A stretch of DNA of 64,000 bases, taken from assembly GCA_903828455.1 (NCBI GenBank), contig CAIKMJ010000058.1:1-64000 (forward strand). The letters run 5' to 3'. Below, one piece after another: positions 1 through 8,765 of this stretch. Source of the stretch: an uncultured Acidobacteriia bacterium (GTDB taxonomy: Bacteria > Acidobacteriota > Terriglobia > Bryobacterales > Bryobacteraceae). The notes beneath the pieces were generated by a model. That model was not told the DNA's origin and did not search any database. It saw only the letters and a program-made list of their open reading frames with translations. The translations under genes were made by a program, and so were the position numbers. Numbering within the stretch: position 1 is the first letter of the stretch; every line of letters begins with the position of its first letter.

Positions 1-54
1 CGCAAACCAGCCCGCTAAACAACCCGCAAGCCAGCCCCCTAAACAAACCGCAAA
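1..54. repeat. 24-bp tandem repeat, two copies plus a partial third
   Basis: Bases 1-24 and 25-48 match at all but three positions, and a third copy begins at 49. The period is a multiple of three, as expected for a repeat inside a coding region. It may continue to the left of the window. Confidence 0.5.
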
Positions 55-170
55 TCGTTGAAGCCGCAGCCCCGCCCGCCAAAATTGGCTTTGATTTTGC
101 GAGCGCCCCCGCCGAACCCACTCCACCACCCGCATCAGCCCTCACGACGCCCGAAAATATGGCCGCCTGA
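3..170 (+). CDS. Possible C-terminal fragment of an unidentified Pro/Ala-rich protein
   Basis: An open frame runs from the window edge to a TGA at 168-170 and would give a Pro/Ala/Asn-rich tail. It begins with a two-fold eight-residue repeat (QTSPLNNP, QASPLNKP) because the underlying DNA repeats every 24 bases. A second frame (2-61) also reads an eight-residue repeat before stopping sooner, so the frame is not certain. The start lies outside the window and no family is recognisable. Confidence 0.3.
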   Translation, partial: QTSPLNNPQASPLNKPQIVEAAAPPAKIGFDFASAPAEPTPPPASALTTPENMAA

Positions 171-308
171 CCCCGCTTCCCCATGCTCCGGCCCCTCGCC
201 GCGAGCCCCGCCTCCACCAGGCACACGACACGTGTCTCCGCCCCGCCGCCGACTCCGCGCCCCCGCCCGTTGGAAAATAGAATCAGCGTCCTCCATCCTC
301 CTCAACCC

Positions 309-1940
<1,632 letters not shown>

Positions 1941-1946
<6 letters not shown>

Positions 1947-2507
1947 CGAATGCAGCGCCAGCGCCCGGTACTTCCGCAACAGCTCGTACATCACGATGCT
2001 CCCGGCGCTCGCCACATTCAGGGAATGTTTGCGGCCCAGCATCGGGATGCGCACGTGCGTATCGGCCAGCGCCGCCGCGGCCGGCGTGAGTCCGTCCGTC
2101 TCGTGCCCGAACAGCACGCACACCGGGAAGCGCGGCTGCCAGTCGAACAGATCCACCGCGTGAACGCTGGTCTCGATGGCCGCAATCTCCCAGCCCTCTT
2201 CGCGCAGCTCGCGGATCTTACCCTCCGCCTCGCGCGTGTGCTCCCACGGCACCGTCTCCTCCGCGCCGAGTGCCGTCTTCGAGATCATGTTCTGCGGCGG
2301 ATAGCCGGTGATCCCCGCCAGGTACAGCTTGCGCAGTGCCGCGCCGTCGGCCGTTCGGAAGAACGCCCCCACGTTGTAGAGGCTCCGCACATTCTCCAGC
2401 AGCACCGCCGCCGGCAACTGCCGGATGTGTTCGTACTCCGATGCCCCCGTGGTCGCTCGCCACGGCAGCCGCGTGTCGTCACTCTGTGGGTCTTGACTCG
2501 GTGCCAT
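1941..2507 (-). CDS. SpoU/TrmH-family RNA 2'-O-methyltransferase
   Basis: Predicted SAM-dependent RNA 2'-O-ribose methyltransferase of the SPOUT (knotted) class, 188 residues. All three SpoU motifs are visible: motif 1 ENVRSLYNVGAFFRTADG, motif 2 VCVLFGHETDGLTP and motif 3 IPMLGRKHSLNVASAGSIV. The N-terminal domain of larger TrmH enzymes is absent, so it is a minimal catalytic domain. Its start lies inside the 3' end of the Cas6-like gene (29-base overlap), so the two are probably co-transcribed. The RNA substrate cannot be told from sequence. Confidence 0.88.
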
Positions 2508-3312
2508 CGACCTCGATCACTCCGTTCCCCCATACCGTGTGCCGCCCCACGCCCGTCCACCACGCCGCCCGCAGCCACGGCAGAAACTCGCCCAGCTCGC
2601 CGGTATACTCAACCGTTCCCGTCATGCCGCCGATGCCGTGCGTCTGCCCGGTCCGCGAACTCTTCCGCGACACGCTGGTGGCCACAAGCGACGACGATAC
2701 CGTCTCGATCAGCGCCGCCCGCGCCCCCATCCCGGCGTAGTCGATATCGGGCGTTGCGCCGCCATACAACCGGCTCAGCGTCGCTACGCGGTCGCGCACG
2801 CGGGCAAAGAGCAGCCCGAATGGAATCTCACCCTCGGGCGCCTCGCCTTTCAGCTCAATCGGCGTCACGAACCGCACCCGCGCCCGCTGCTCGGTGCCCG
2901 CGAGCGACAGATCGACCGCTTCGATCTCTCCGCCGCGGTCTTCGTCGAGCAGTTGCACGCGGCCTCGCGTTATCCCGAGTCCGGCCGTTGCCAGCCCGCC
3001 CAGCGCCCTTTCGAACAGCGCCGCCATCGGCCGTTCGATGTCGAACTCATGCACGCCGAGCCGGAACTCTTCGCCCCGCTGCACACGCCTGCCGTCCAGA
3101 TGCCCCGCGCGCAGCACGAACGGCCGCGGCGGATCGGCCAGGCCCGACGGCCCGCCTTCGCTGCGCCCGCGGAACCACGTGTCGCTCAGTCCCTCCTCGC
3201 GCAACATGTGGCCGATGGCGCCGCGCAGCGTGTTGCCCGCCGTCGCGCGCGGAAACACAACGGAATCGAGGGCGCGGAAGTGGTACCGGTAGGTTCGGGT
3301 TCGGAAGATCAA
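2479..3312 (-). CDS. Orphan Cas6-like RAMP protein (putative CRISPR RNA endoribonuclease fold)
   Basis: Cas6 proteins are two-ferredoxin-fold RAMP endoribonucleases that cut pre-crRNA in CRISPR repeats. Seen: an N-terminal strand/helix with the RAMP pattern (FRALDSVVFP followed by GNTLRGAIGHMLRE, about residues 12-38) and a C-terminal glycine-rich loop (WTGVGRHTVWGNGVIEV, about 249-265), the diagnostic Cas6 G-loop. Length is 277 residues, within the Cas6 range. There is no other cas gene and no CRISPR array in the window, and the neighbours are an RNA methyltransferase (overlapping, downstream) and divergent fdhD. It may serve a remote array or a non-CRISPR RNA role. A catalytic residue cannot be assigned with confidence. 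Confidence 0.72.
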   Translation of the reverse strand: MIFRTRTYRYHFRALDSVVFPRATAGNTLRGAIGHMLREEGLSDTWFRGRSEGGPSGLADPPRPFVLRAGHLDGRRVQRGEEFRLGVHEFDIERPMAALFERALGGLATAGLGITRGRVQLLDEDRGGEIEAVDLSLAGTEQRARVRFVTPIELKGEAPEGEIPFGLLFARVRDRVATLSRLYGGATPDIDYAGMGARAALIETVSSSLVATSVSRKSSRTGQTHGIGGMTGTVEYTGELGEFLPWLRAAWWTGVGRHTVWGNGVIEVDGTESRPTE

Positions 3313-3359
3313 TCTGCGATCCTAGCACTCGCCCGAACAATGCCACCGGCGGCACCATA

Positions 3360-4172
3360 ATGAAGACTGCCGTCCACGCCATGAAAAGGGACACACTCAT
3401 CACGCCCGTCCTGACCTTCGAGGGCGCAATCTCGCACGTCCGCCAGGAGATGCTCGCCGTCGAAGAACCTCTCGAAATCCGCATCGGCGGCGTCACCATC
3501 TCCATCACGATGCGCACGCCGGGCCACGACGCCGATCTCGCCCGCGGCTTCCTGCTGACCGAAGGCATCGTCGCAGCCGCCGCCGACATCGTCTCGCTGC
3601 GCGAAGACGGCAACTCAATCGACGTGGAACTTCGGCCCGGCCTCTCCATCGACGCCGAACGCCACCGCCGCAACTTCTACGCGGCCTCGGGCTGCGGCAT
3701 CTGCGGCAAAGCTTCTATCGCCGCCATCGAAACACTGCCGCGCCGCTCCATGCCGGCAGCGCTGCCCCTGGTGCCGGCCGCCACGCTCCACCTCCTGCCG
3801 GAGTTGCTGCGGCAGGCCCAGCCCGTGTACGGCCGCACGGGCGGGCTTCACGCCGCGGCGCTCTTCTCGCCCGATGGCCGGCTGCTGGCTCTGCGCGAAG
3901 ACATCGGCCGCCACAACGCGCTCGATAAGCTGATCGGCCACGCGCTGGGGGAAAGCCCCGCGCTGCCCGGCGAGTCGCTGGTGCTGGTCAGCGGACGCGC
4001 CGGCTTCGAGCTGGTGCAGAAGTGCGTCATGGCGGGCGTCCCGTTGCTGGCGGCCGTCGGCGCGCCCTCCAGCCTCGCTGTCGAAACCGCGCGCCGCTTC
4101 GGCATGACACTTGCAGGCTTTGTTCGCGACAACAGGTTCAACATCTATTCCGGAAGGGAGAGAATCGTTTGA
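3360..4172 (+). CDS. fdhD: Formate dehydrogenase accessory sulfurtransferase FdhD
   Basis: FdhD moves sulfur from the cysteine desulfurase IscS to the bis-MGD molybdenum cofactor, which formate dehydrogenases need for activity. Seen: the conserved Cys pair in SGCGICGK (Cys112 and Cys115), the FdhD signatures GFLLTEGI, GGLHAAALF and EDIGRHNALDKLIG, and the C-terminal SGRAGFELVQK. The 270-residue length fits the family. ATG 3360 is used; an in-frame ATG at 3381 is also possible. No formate dehydrogenase subunit lies in the window, so its client must be elsewhere. The stop overlaps a TTG start of the next gene. Confidence 0.93.
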   Translation: MKTAVHAMKRDTLITPVLTFEGAISHVRQEMLAVEEPLEIRIGGVTISITMRTPGHDADLARGFLLTEGIVAAAADIVSLREDGNSIDVELRPGLSIDAERHRRNFYAASGCGICGKASIAAIETLPRRSMPAALPLVPAATLHLLPELLRQAQPVYGRTGGLHAAALFSPDGRLLALREDIGRHNALDKLIGHALGESPALPGESLVLVSGRAGFELVQKCVMAGVPLLAAVGAPSSLAVETARRFGMTLAGFVRDNRFNIYSGRERIV

Positions 4173-4537
4173 AGATCCGCATGCAGGGCAATTCCATCCG
4201 CCTTCGTCTCAGCCAGAGCGAGGTGGCGCGCTTCCACGCTGAGGGCCGCGTGGAGGATGCGATCGCGTTCCCGGGCGCGGCGCGCCTCGCGTGGATGCTC
4301 GAAGCCAGCGGCGCGGTGCTGACGCCGGAGGCGGCCTTCGGCGAGGGCGTGATCCGCGTCCTGCTGCCGGCGGCCGTCGCCGCCCGGTGGGCCGCGAGCA
4401 ACGAGGTCGGAATTTACACGCAGGGGGGCGCTCCCGGCCTTGCCATCACGGTGGAAAAGGACTTCCAGTGCCTGCACCCCGACCCGCATACCGGGCAGCG
4501 CGATGCCGACGCCTTTCCCAACCCCGCTGCCGGATGA
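4169..4537 (+). CDS. Conserved small protein downstream of fdhD, function unknown
   Basis: A 122-residue soluble protein. The TTG at 4169, overlapping the fdhD stop, is chosen over the internal ATG at 4181 because it gives an N-terminus LKIRMQGNSIRLRLSQSEV that looks complete. The protein is mixed alpha/beta with no signal peptide, no membrane segment and no cysteine cluster. A late Cys-Leu-His (FQCLHPDP) could bind metal but is a single occurrence. The tight overlap suggests translational coupling with fdhD. I do not assign a function. Confidence 0.7.
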   Translation: MKIRMQGNSIRLRLSQSEVARFHAEGRVEDAIAFPGAARLAWMLEASGAVLTPEAAFGEGVIRVLLPAAVAARWAASNEVGIYTQGGAPGLAITVEKDFQCLHPDPHTGQRDADAFPNPAAG

Positions 4538-4648
4538 CGGGCCGCGTTAAAATCAGGGGTTACCGTTACGTTTGGGAATCTGCCTGTCCGGATTGGGGTT
4601 CGGAACGAACCCGAAGCTGGCTGCTGGTCTTGGTCTCGTTGTTTAGAA

Positions 4649-4996
4649 ATGTCCGCTGAACCGAACAGTAAACCCGACGAAAAGAACGCCGCCGACAAAC
4701 CGACGGTAAAGATATCTTTTCGTAATCCCGACCCGCCGCTGCAGGCGGACCGGACAGTGGCCTGCAAGTACTGCCGGCGCACCACGGAAGTCTGCCGTTC
4801 CCGTTTCCAGAATCCGGCGGAATGGCTGCTTGCGCCGCTGATGGTGCCGTACCGGTGTCTCTATTGCGGCTACCGCGGCTTTGCGCTTCGCTCTCAGGTG
4901 CCCGAAACGCCGGCCAACGAAGAAATTCTGCACGAACTCGATCCGATGCCCGCGCCGCCGCGCCAGCGGGGCCGGCCGCGCCAGCAGCCCAAATAG
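4649..4996 (+). CDS. Small zinc-ribbon-like protein, function unknown
   Basis: 115 residues with two CxxC knuckles (CKYC near residue 39 and CLYC near 70) spaced as in a four-Cys zinc ribbon, and a short hydrophobic stretch between them (EWLLAPLMVPYRC). The tail is basic and proline-rich, and the N-terminus is polar and disordered. It is followed by a strong hairpin terminator. A role in nucleic-acid or protein binding is possible but only inferred. Confidence 0.6.
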   Translation: MSAEPNSKPDEKNAADKPTVKISFRNPDPPLQADRTVACKYCRRTTEVCRSRFQNPAEWLLAPLMVPYRCLYCGYRGFALRSQVPETPANEEILHELDPMPAPPRQRGRPRQQPK

Positions 4997-5011
4997 TACC
5001 CGCCAAATCAA

Positions 5012-5056
5012 AACCGCCGGACTGCGCTGCGAAGCGCGTCCGGCGGTTGTTGTTTT
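5012..5056. terminator. Strong, probably bidirectional rho-independent terminator
   Basis: AACCGCCGGAC (5012-5022) pairs perfectly with GTCCGGCGGTT (5038-5048), and the loop can pair further (GCGCT/AGCGC). A T-rich run follows on the plus strand (to 5056), and the minus strand reads TTTTGATTT after its own stem. It sits between two convergent genes. Confidence 0.85.
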
Positions 5057-5080
5057 CGGCAGTAGAAACTTCGTCCGGGC

Positions 5081-5392
5081 CTAGACGACCTTAACGAAGA
5101 TGATGACGAGCACGTACAGCGCGAGCGATTCGATCAGCGCCAGACCGAAGATCAGCGCGAAACGGATGGACGGAAACGCGCTCGGGTTACGGGCGATGCC
5201 TTCCGCGGCAGCCTTGATCGCGTTGCCCTGCGCCAGAGCGCAGAGGCCCGAGGCAATGGCCATGGCGAAACCGGCGGTCACCGGAACCCAGATATTGCCG
5301 CCGCCGGCAGCAGCTGCGCCGCCGCCCTGTGCGAACATCGGCACTGCGCAGAACATGAGCGCGAGCGCCAGGAAAAACAGTTTCGATTTCAT
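5081..5392 (-). CDS. atpE: ATP synthase F0 subunit c with signal-peptide-like extension
   Basis: The proton- or sodium-carrying rotor subunit. After a hydrophobic leader with an Ala-Gln cleavage-like site (residues 1-22) and a Gly/Ala linker come the two hairpin helices (about 34-60 and 75-103) joined by the polar loop ARNPSA. The ion-binding carboxylate is Glu88 in LALIESLALY, with Gln55 in helix 1, Ser89 and Tyr93: the set found in sodium-binding rings. ATG 5392 is preceded by GAAGGAG. An in-frame upstream ATG at 5470 is rejected because that extension is polar and the ribosome site favours 5392. Lies downstream of atpB; no F1 genes follow. Confidence 0.92.
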   Translation of the reverse strand: MKSKLFFLALALMFCAVPMFAQGGGAAAAGGGNIWVPVTAGFAMAIASGLCALAQGNAIKAAAEGIARNPSAFPSIRFALIFGLALIESLALYVLVIIFVKVV

Positions 5393-5508
5393 TGTTGTGT
5401 TGCTCCTTCGTTTATTAAATTCGTCTTCCGGAGGTGGTTGCGTTCCGCGCCTGGGGGCGGGAGGCCTCACACGTAAGACAGCTTTGATGCCTTTACTTCG
5501 ATAAAAAT

Positions 5509-6246
5509 CTAGTGCTCTTCCGCCACCGCGCCGGCCACGTAAATCATGGTGAGCAGCACGAAGATGTAGGACTGCAGCATGGAAACGAAAACGTGCAGCC
5601 CCATGAACACGGCCGGGAACAGCAGGTAGGTCATGCTCAGAAACACCAGCGTCACCTGCTCGCCCGCGTACATGTTGGCAAACAGACGGACGCTGAGCGA
5701 CATGGGCCGGGCGATGTGGCTGATGATTTCGATCGGGATCATCAGCGGGGCCATGGCTGGAATCGGCCCGGCAAAGTGCGCCAGATACTTGCCCACGCCC
5801 TGCTTCTTGAATCCCGCGTAGTTGTAATAGAGGAAAGCGATGATCGCGCAGCCCACCGGAACGTAGATCACCTGCGTCGGGCTCACAAAGCCCGGGATGA
5901 TGCCGATCAGGTTGCCCGCCAGGATGAACAGAAACAGCACTTCGAAGATCGACGCGTGATGGTGTCCGTCGTGCCCGATCTGGTCTTCCGCCGTGTCGCC
6001 GATGAAGCCGTGGATCAGCTCGAAGATGTGCTGCATTTTACCCGGCTTGTCCACCGAGAGGCGACCGCGCAACACCGCGAACAGCAGCAGCAGAATGAGC
6101 GCCACCAGCACCTGCATGACGATGAAATCCGCCCACGGCGCATTCGGATGATCCGTAGTCTGGCCGAACATCGCCAGAAGGGAATTGCCAACGCCGGCAA
6201 AGTGGGCGTTGAGGAACTGCGTTAACCAGGCTTCACGAGTGACCAT
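5509..6246 (-). CDS. atpB: ATP synthase F0 subunit a
   Basis: The stator membrane subunit forming the ion half-channels beside the c ring. The essential arginine is seen in SLSVRLFANMYAGEQV, together with the histidine-rich loop IGHDGHHHAS and five to six hydrophobic segments. The 245-residue length is normal. Its start overlaps the atpI-like gene by 14 bases, and atpE follows after a gap of about 116 bases. The order atpZ-atpI-atpB-atpE matches the front of a typical atp operon, but atpF, H, A, G, D and C are missing here. Confidence 0.95.
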   Translation of the reverse strand: MVTREAWLTQFLNAHFAGVGNSLLAMFGQTTDHPNAPWADFIVMQVLVALILLLLFAVLRGRLSVDKPGKMQHIFELIHGFIGDTAEDQIGHDGHHHASIFEVLFLFILAGNLIGIIPGFVSPTQVIYVPVGCAIIAFLYYNYAGFKKQGVGKYLAHFAGPIPAMAPLMIPIEIISHIARPMSLSVRLFANMYAGEQVTLVFLSMTYLLFPAVFMGLHVFVSMLQSYIFVLLTMIYVAGAVAEEH

Positions 6247-6637
6247 ATGTCAGTAATTCGTACAGGATTTCCAGGAGAACGGCGGCCGGACACACGAGGA
6301 ATCCACACATCGCGGCCACTACATTCAATTGGGAAACCTTCAGTATAACAACGGCCCCTGCGACCAGCCCGAGGAACTGGAAAAACAGGCCGCCGCCACG
6401 AGTCGCACGGGCCGAAGCGGGGTCGCCCGTGGCGAGTTGACCGAGGCGGTCGGCAAACCGTTCGATCAGGCGAAAGTTCAGGTACGCGCAGCCGGCCCCG
6501 AGCAGAAAGCCGAGAGCGGCCGGAACGCCGTACCAGCGGCCGGCGACGGGCGCGCCGAGCAGGCCGAGCCAGAAAATCCATTTGGGCAGACGCGCGATGC
6601 CTTCGTCATAACCCTTGAAGACGGGAGGCGGAGTCAC
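6233..6637 (-). CDS. ATP synthase I-like membrane protein
   Basis: 134 residues with four predicted hydrophobic segments, rich in Gly and Ala (WIFWLGLLGAPVAG, GFLLGAGCAYLNFRLIERF, QFLGLVAGAVVILKV, AMCGFLVCPAAVLLEI). The position between atpZ and atpB and the pattern FLLGAxxAYLNFRL match the ATP synthase I/AtpI family, which assists assembly of the c ring. Assignment relies on context more than on residues. Four-base overlap with atpZ upstream and 14 bases with atpB downstream. Confidence 0.75.
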   Translation of the reverse strand: MTPPPVFKGYDEGIARLPKWIFWLGLLGAPVAGRWYGVPAALGFLLGAGCAYLNFRLIERFADRLGQLATGDPASARATRGGGLFFQFLGLVAGAVVILKVSQLNVVAAMCGFLVCPAAVLLEILYELLTYGHS

Positions 6638-6849
6638 TTGTCGGAATCGAGCTCCCGGATCATTTCTTTAAATCCGGCCACGGTACCGAGCACCAGAAAC
6701 ACGTAGCGGATCCAGCCGGTGTGGAAGATCCAGTCGATGCCGTAGCCCATCGCGTAGCCGACGACCGTGGAGATGGGCAGCAGCATCCCGAGACTGAGGT
6801 ATTTGCCCAGCTCGCTGTTGGACGATGGATTGGTGCCGCGCCGGGCCAT
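6634..6849 (-). CDS. AtpZ/AtpI-family small F0-associated protein
   Basis: 71 residues with two transmembrane helices separated by GYGIDWIFHTG, a pattern typical of the small AtpZ-type proteins found at the head of atp operons and proposed to aid F0 assembly or Mg/Ca handling. It ends GTVAGFKEMIRELD, also characteristic. First gene of the minus-strand atp cluster; the 165 bases before it are shared with the divergent sigma-factor gene. Confidence 0.82.
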   Translation of the reverse strand: MARRGTNPSSNSELGKYLSLGMLLPISTVVGYAMGYGIDWIFHTGWIRYVFLVLGTVAGFKEMIRELDSDK

Positions 6850-7014
6850 TGGTGCCTATTAGCTTAGCGCTTTGCGCCGCAAGGGAGTGGCCATACGACT
6901 CTGTCCATACGACATTAATAGAGTCGCAGACACCGCTGCAAACTAACGCTAGACTGAAAATATCGCAACCGACTTTTTTGCCGTCTCCGGCGTCTTGGTA
7001 AATGGAGCCAGAGT

Positions 7015-7578
7015 TTGATCTTCCGGGCCGTTGAAGACGCGGACCTGATTGCACGCGCCCGCCGCGGCGACGTGGAGGCGTTTAACGCCCTCGTGTCGCG
7101 TTGGGAGAAGCGTGTCTTCAACTATCTGCTGCGATTGACGGCGAGCCGCGAAGACGCTCTGGATCTGAGTCAGGATGCTTTTCTGAAGGCTTATCAGAAT
7201 CTTCGCAAGCTGGACGATCCGGCGCGTTTCGGTCCCTGGTTGTACCGGATCGCGCACAACGAAGCCTACTCCCATTTCCGCCGGCGCAGGCCCGAAACCG
7301 CGCTGCCGGAAACTGCGGATTTCGAGCGTGCGGCGGCGGCAGCGGCGGGTCCGGTCTTCTCCCCGGACCTTTCGCTGGCCGTTACCGCCGCGCTCGACCG
7401 GCTGACGCCGGAGCAGCGCGAAGCAGTGGTTCTGAAGGTCTACGAGGGCTTCAAGTTCGACGAGATGGCGGAAGTGCTCGATGCTCCGGTGTCGACGGTG
7501 AAATCCCGCCTCTACTCGGCGCTGGAAGTGCTCAAGGGCGAACTGGCTCCCGTGAAGACGGCCAGAGGTGCGAGATGA
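7015..7578 (+). CDS. RNA polymerase ECF-type sigma-70 factor
   Basis: 187 residues with sigma region 2 (FNYLLRLTASREDALDLSQDAFLKAY in pieces, about 37-62, then FGPWLYRIAHNEAYSHFRRRR) and region 4.2 (LTPEQREAVVLKVYEGF, then helix-turn-helix VSTVKSRLYSALEVLK). Region 3 is absent, as in ECF factors. Start is TTG 7015, with TGGAG seven bases before it; the ATG at 7002 is in another frame and is part of the ribosome site. Its stop overlaps the start of a zinc-finger protein, the usual sigma/anti-sigma arrangement. It may control the secretion operon that follows; that is inference from position. Confidence 0.92.
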   Translation: MIFRAVEDADLIARARRGDVEAFNALVSRWEKRVFNYLLRLTASREDALDLSQDAFLKAYQNLRKLDDPARFGPWLYRIAHNEAYSHFRRRRPETALPETADFERAAAAAAGPVFSPDLSLAVTAALDRLTPEQREAVVLKVYEGFKFDEMAEVLDAPVSTVKSRLYSALEVLKGELAPVKTARGAR

Positions 7579-8216
7579 GTACGTGCAGCAGAGTCGACGA
7601 AATCCGCGATTACGCGATGGGCGAGGGGCCGGCGGAAGCGCGCGGGGCGATCGAAAATCACGCGGCATCCTGCGAGGAGTGCGCCGGGGAACTGCAGAGG
7701 ATGCGGCTCGTCACGGCGGCACTGCGGTCGATGCCGGAGGAAGAGGTTCCGCAGCGCATCGCGTTCGTCTCCGATAAGATCTTCGAACCGTCGCCCGTGA
7801 CGCGCTTCTTTCAGGGATTCTGGAATTCAACGGCACGTCTGGGCTTTGCATCGGCCTGCCTGCTGACTGTAGCGATCACAACCTTCGCATTGCGGCAGCC
7901 CGCGGCCGCGCCGGTTGCGCCATCGCCGGCTGCTGCAAATGCAACCGCCACGCAGGCCAGTTACACGCCCGCGCTTTCGCAGCGGGAGATCGCCAGACAA
8001 ATCGATGAAGCGGTTGCCAAAGCGGTGACGCAGGTGCGGGAGCAGGATGCGCGGCTGACGAAAGCGGCGCTGGAATCCGCCGAGGCGCGGCATCAGAAAG
8101 AACATCAGGCGCTGATGGTGGCGATGCAGGAGAGCATGACGGTTCTGCAGAAGCGGCTGAGCACTTACACGATGCTGGCGTCGAATTACCAGCCGCGAGA
8201 GGCGGCCGGGCAATGA
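7575..8216 (+). CDS. Putative anti-sigma factor, zinc-finger (zf-HC2-like) membrane protein
   Basis: 213 residues. The N-terminus carries a HxxxCxxC zinc-binding anti-sigma motif (HAASCEEC, about residues 29-36) preceded by an acidic helix. One transmembrane helix follows (about 95-112, LGFASACLLTVAITTFAL), then an Ala/Pro-rich spacer and a long Gln/Glu/Lys-rich helix that looks coiled (about 140-205) outside the membrane. Architecture and ATGA overlap with the sigma gene support an anti-sigma role: sigma held at the membrane until a signal arrives. The coiled outer domain is unusual for simple anti-sigmas and may be the sensor. Confidence 0.82.
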   Translation: MSTCSRVDEIRDYAMGEGPAEARGAIENHAASCEECAGELQRMRLVTAALRSMPEEEVPQRIAFVSDKIFEPSPVTRFFQGFWNSTARLGFASACLLTVAITTFALRQPAAAPVAPSPAAANATATQASYTPALSQREIARQIDEAVAKAVTQVREQDARLTKAALESAEARHQKEHQALMVAMQESMTVLQKRLSTYTMLASNYQPREAAGQ

Positions 8217-8758
8217 GGGCGACGGGCTGGGCTGGCAAGTCGCTGCTGCTGGTTGCGGCGGCTACGGCGTGCTTCGCATCCGCGGAATCGCGGCTCTCGC
8301 GCGCCTCCATTGCCGCCATGGAAGATGCCATCAATGCGAAGTTCCGGGTGAATTCGCCCGATCCGTACGACCTGCTCGGCACCGCGCGGGGGACTTATCT
8401 GGAAGGCTACGGAGTGGTCTTTACGGTTGAACTGCAGCTGGTGAATGTTTCGCCGCCCTCGCCGTTCAATCCAAAAATTTCCGATGCCGAAGTGGCGCAG
8501 ATCCGCGACCGCAAGCTGAAGAAGCTGCCGCAGCTGAAGGAAGCAATGCGCAGTCTGATGGCGACGGCGGGCAGCTCGCTGGCGAATCTGCCACCGGAAG
8601 AGAAGATCTCCATGGAAGCTATTTTGTGGAGCTACAGCTGGGAAAGCACGCGGGGCATGCCGCACCGCGTCTTCCTGTCGGTGCAGAAGCAGAAGTTGCT
8701 GGAGGCGCTGGCGGCGCATACCGATCCGGCGCTGGTTATCGAAGAGCAGGAGCGCTAG
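8213..8758 (+). CDS. Secreted protein of unknown function
   Basis: 181 residues with a clear signal peptide (positive start, hydrophobic core to about residue 24, cleavage near ASAES). The mature part has no recognisable motif, but a regular alpha/beta pattern and a conserved-looking DPYDLLGTARGTYLEGYG. It overlaps the anti-sigma gene by four bases and ends eight bases before gspE, so it is likely the third member of the sigma/anti-sigma unit. A role as target or co-sensor is speculation. Confidence 0.7.
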   Translation: MRATGWAGKSLLLVAAATACFASAESRLSRASIAAMEDAINAKFRVNSPDPYDLLGTARGTYLEGYGVVFTVELQLVNVSPPSPFNPKISDAEVAQIRDRKLKKLPQLKEAMRSLMATAGSSLANLPPEEKISMEAILWSYSWESTRGMPHRVFLSVQKQKLLEALAAHTDPALVIEEQER

Positions 8759-8765
8759 GCGCCGG

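Noticed and set aside
7010-7020. AGAGTTTGATC, identical to the start of 16S rRNA
   Set aside because: The next bases diverge at once and the site is the sigma-factor start; chance match.
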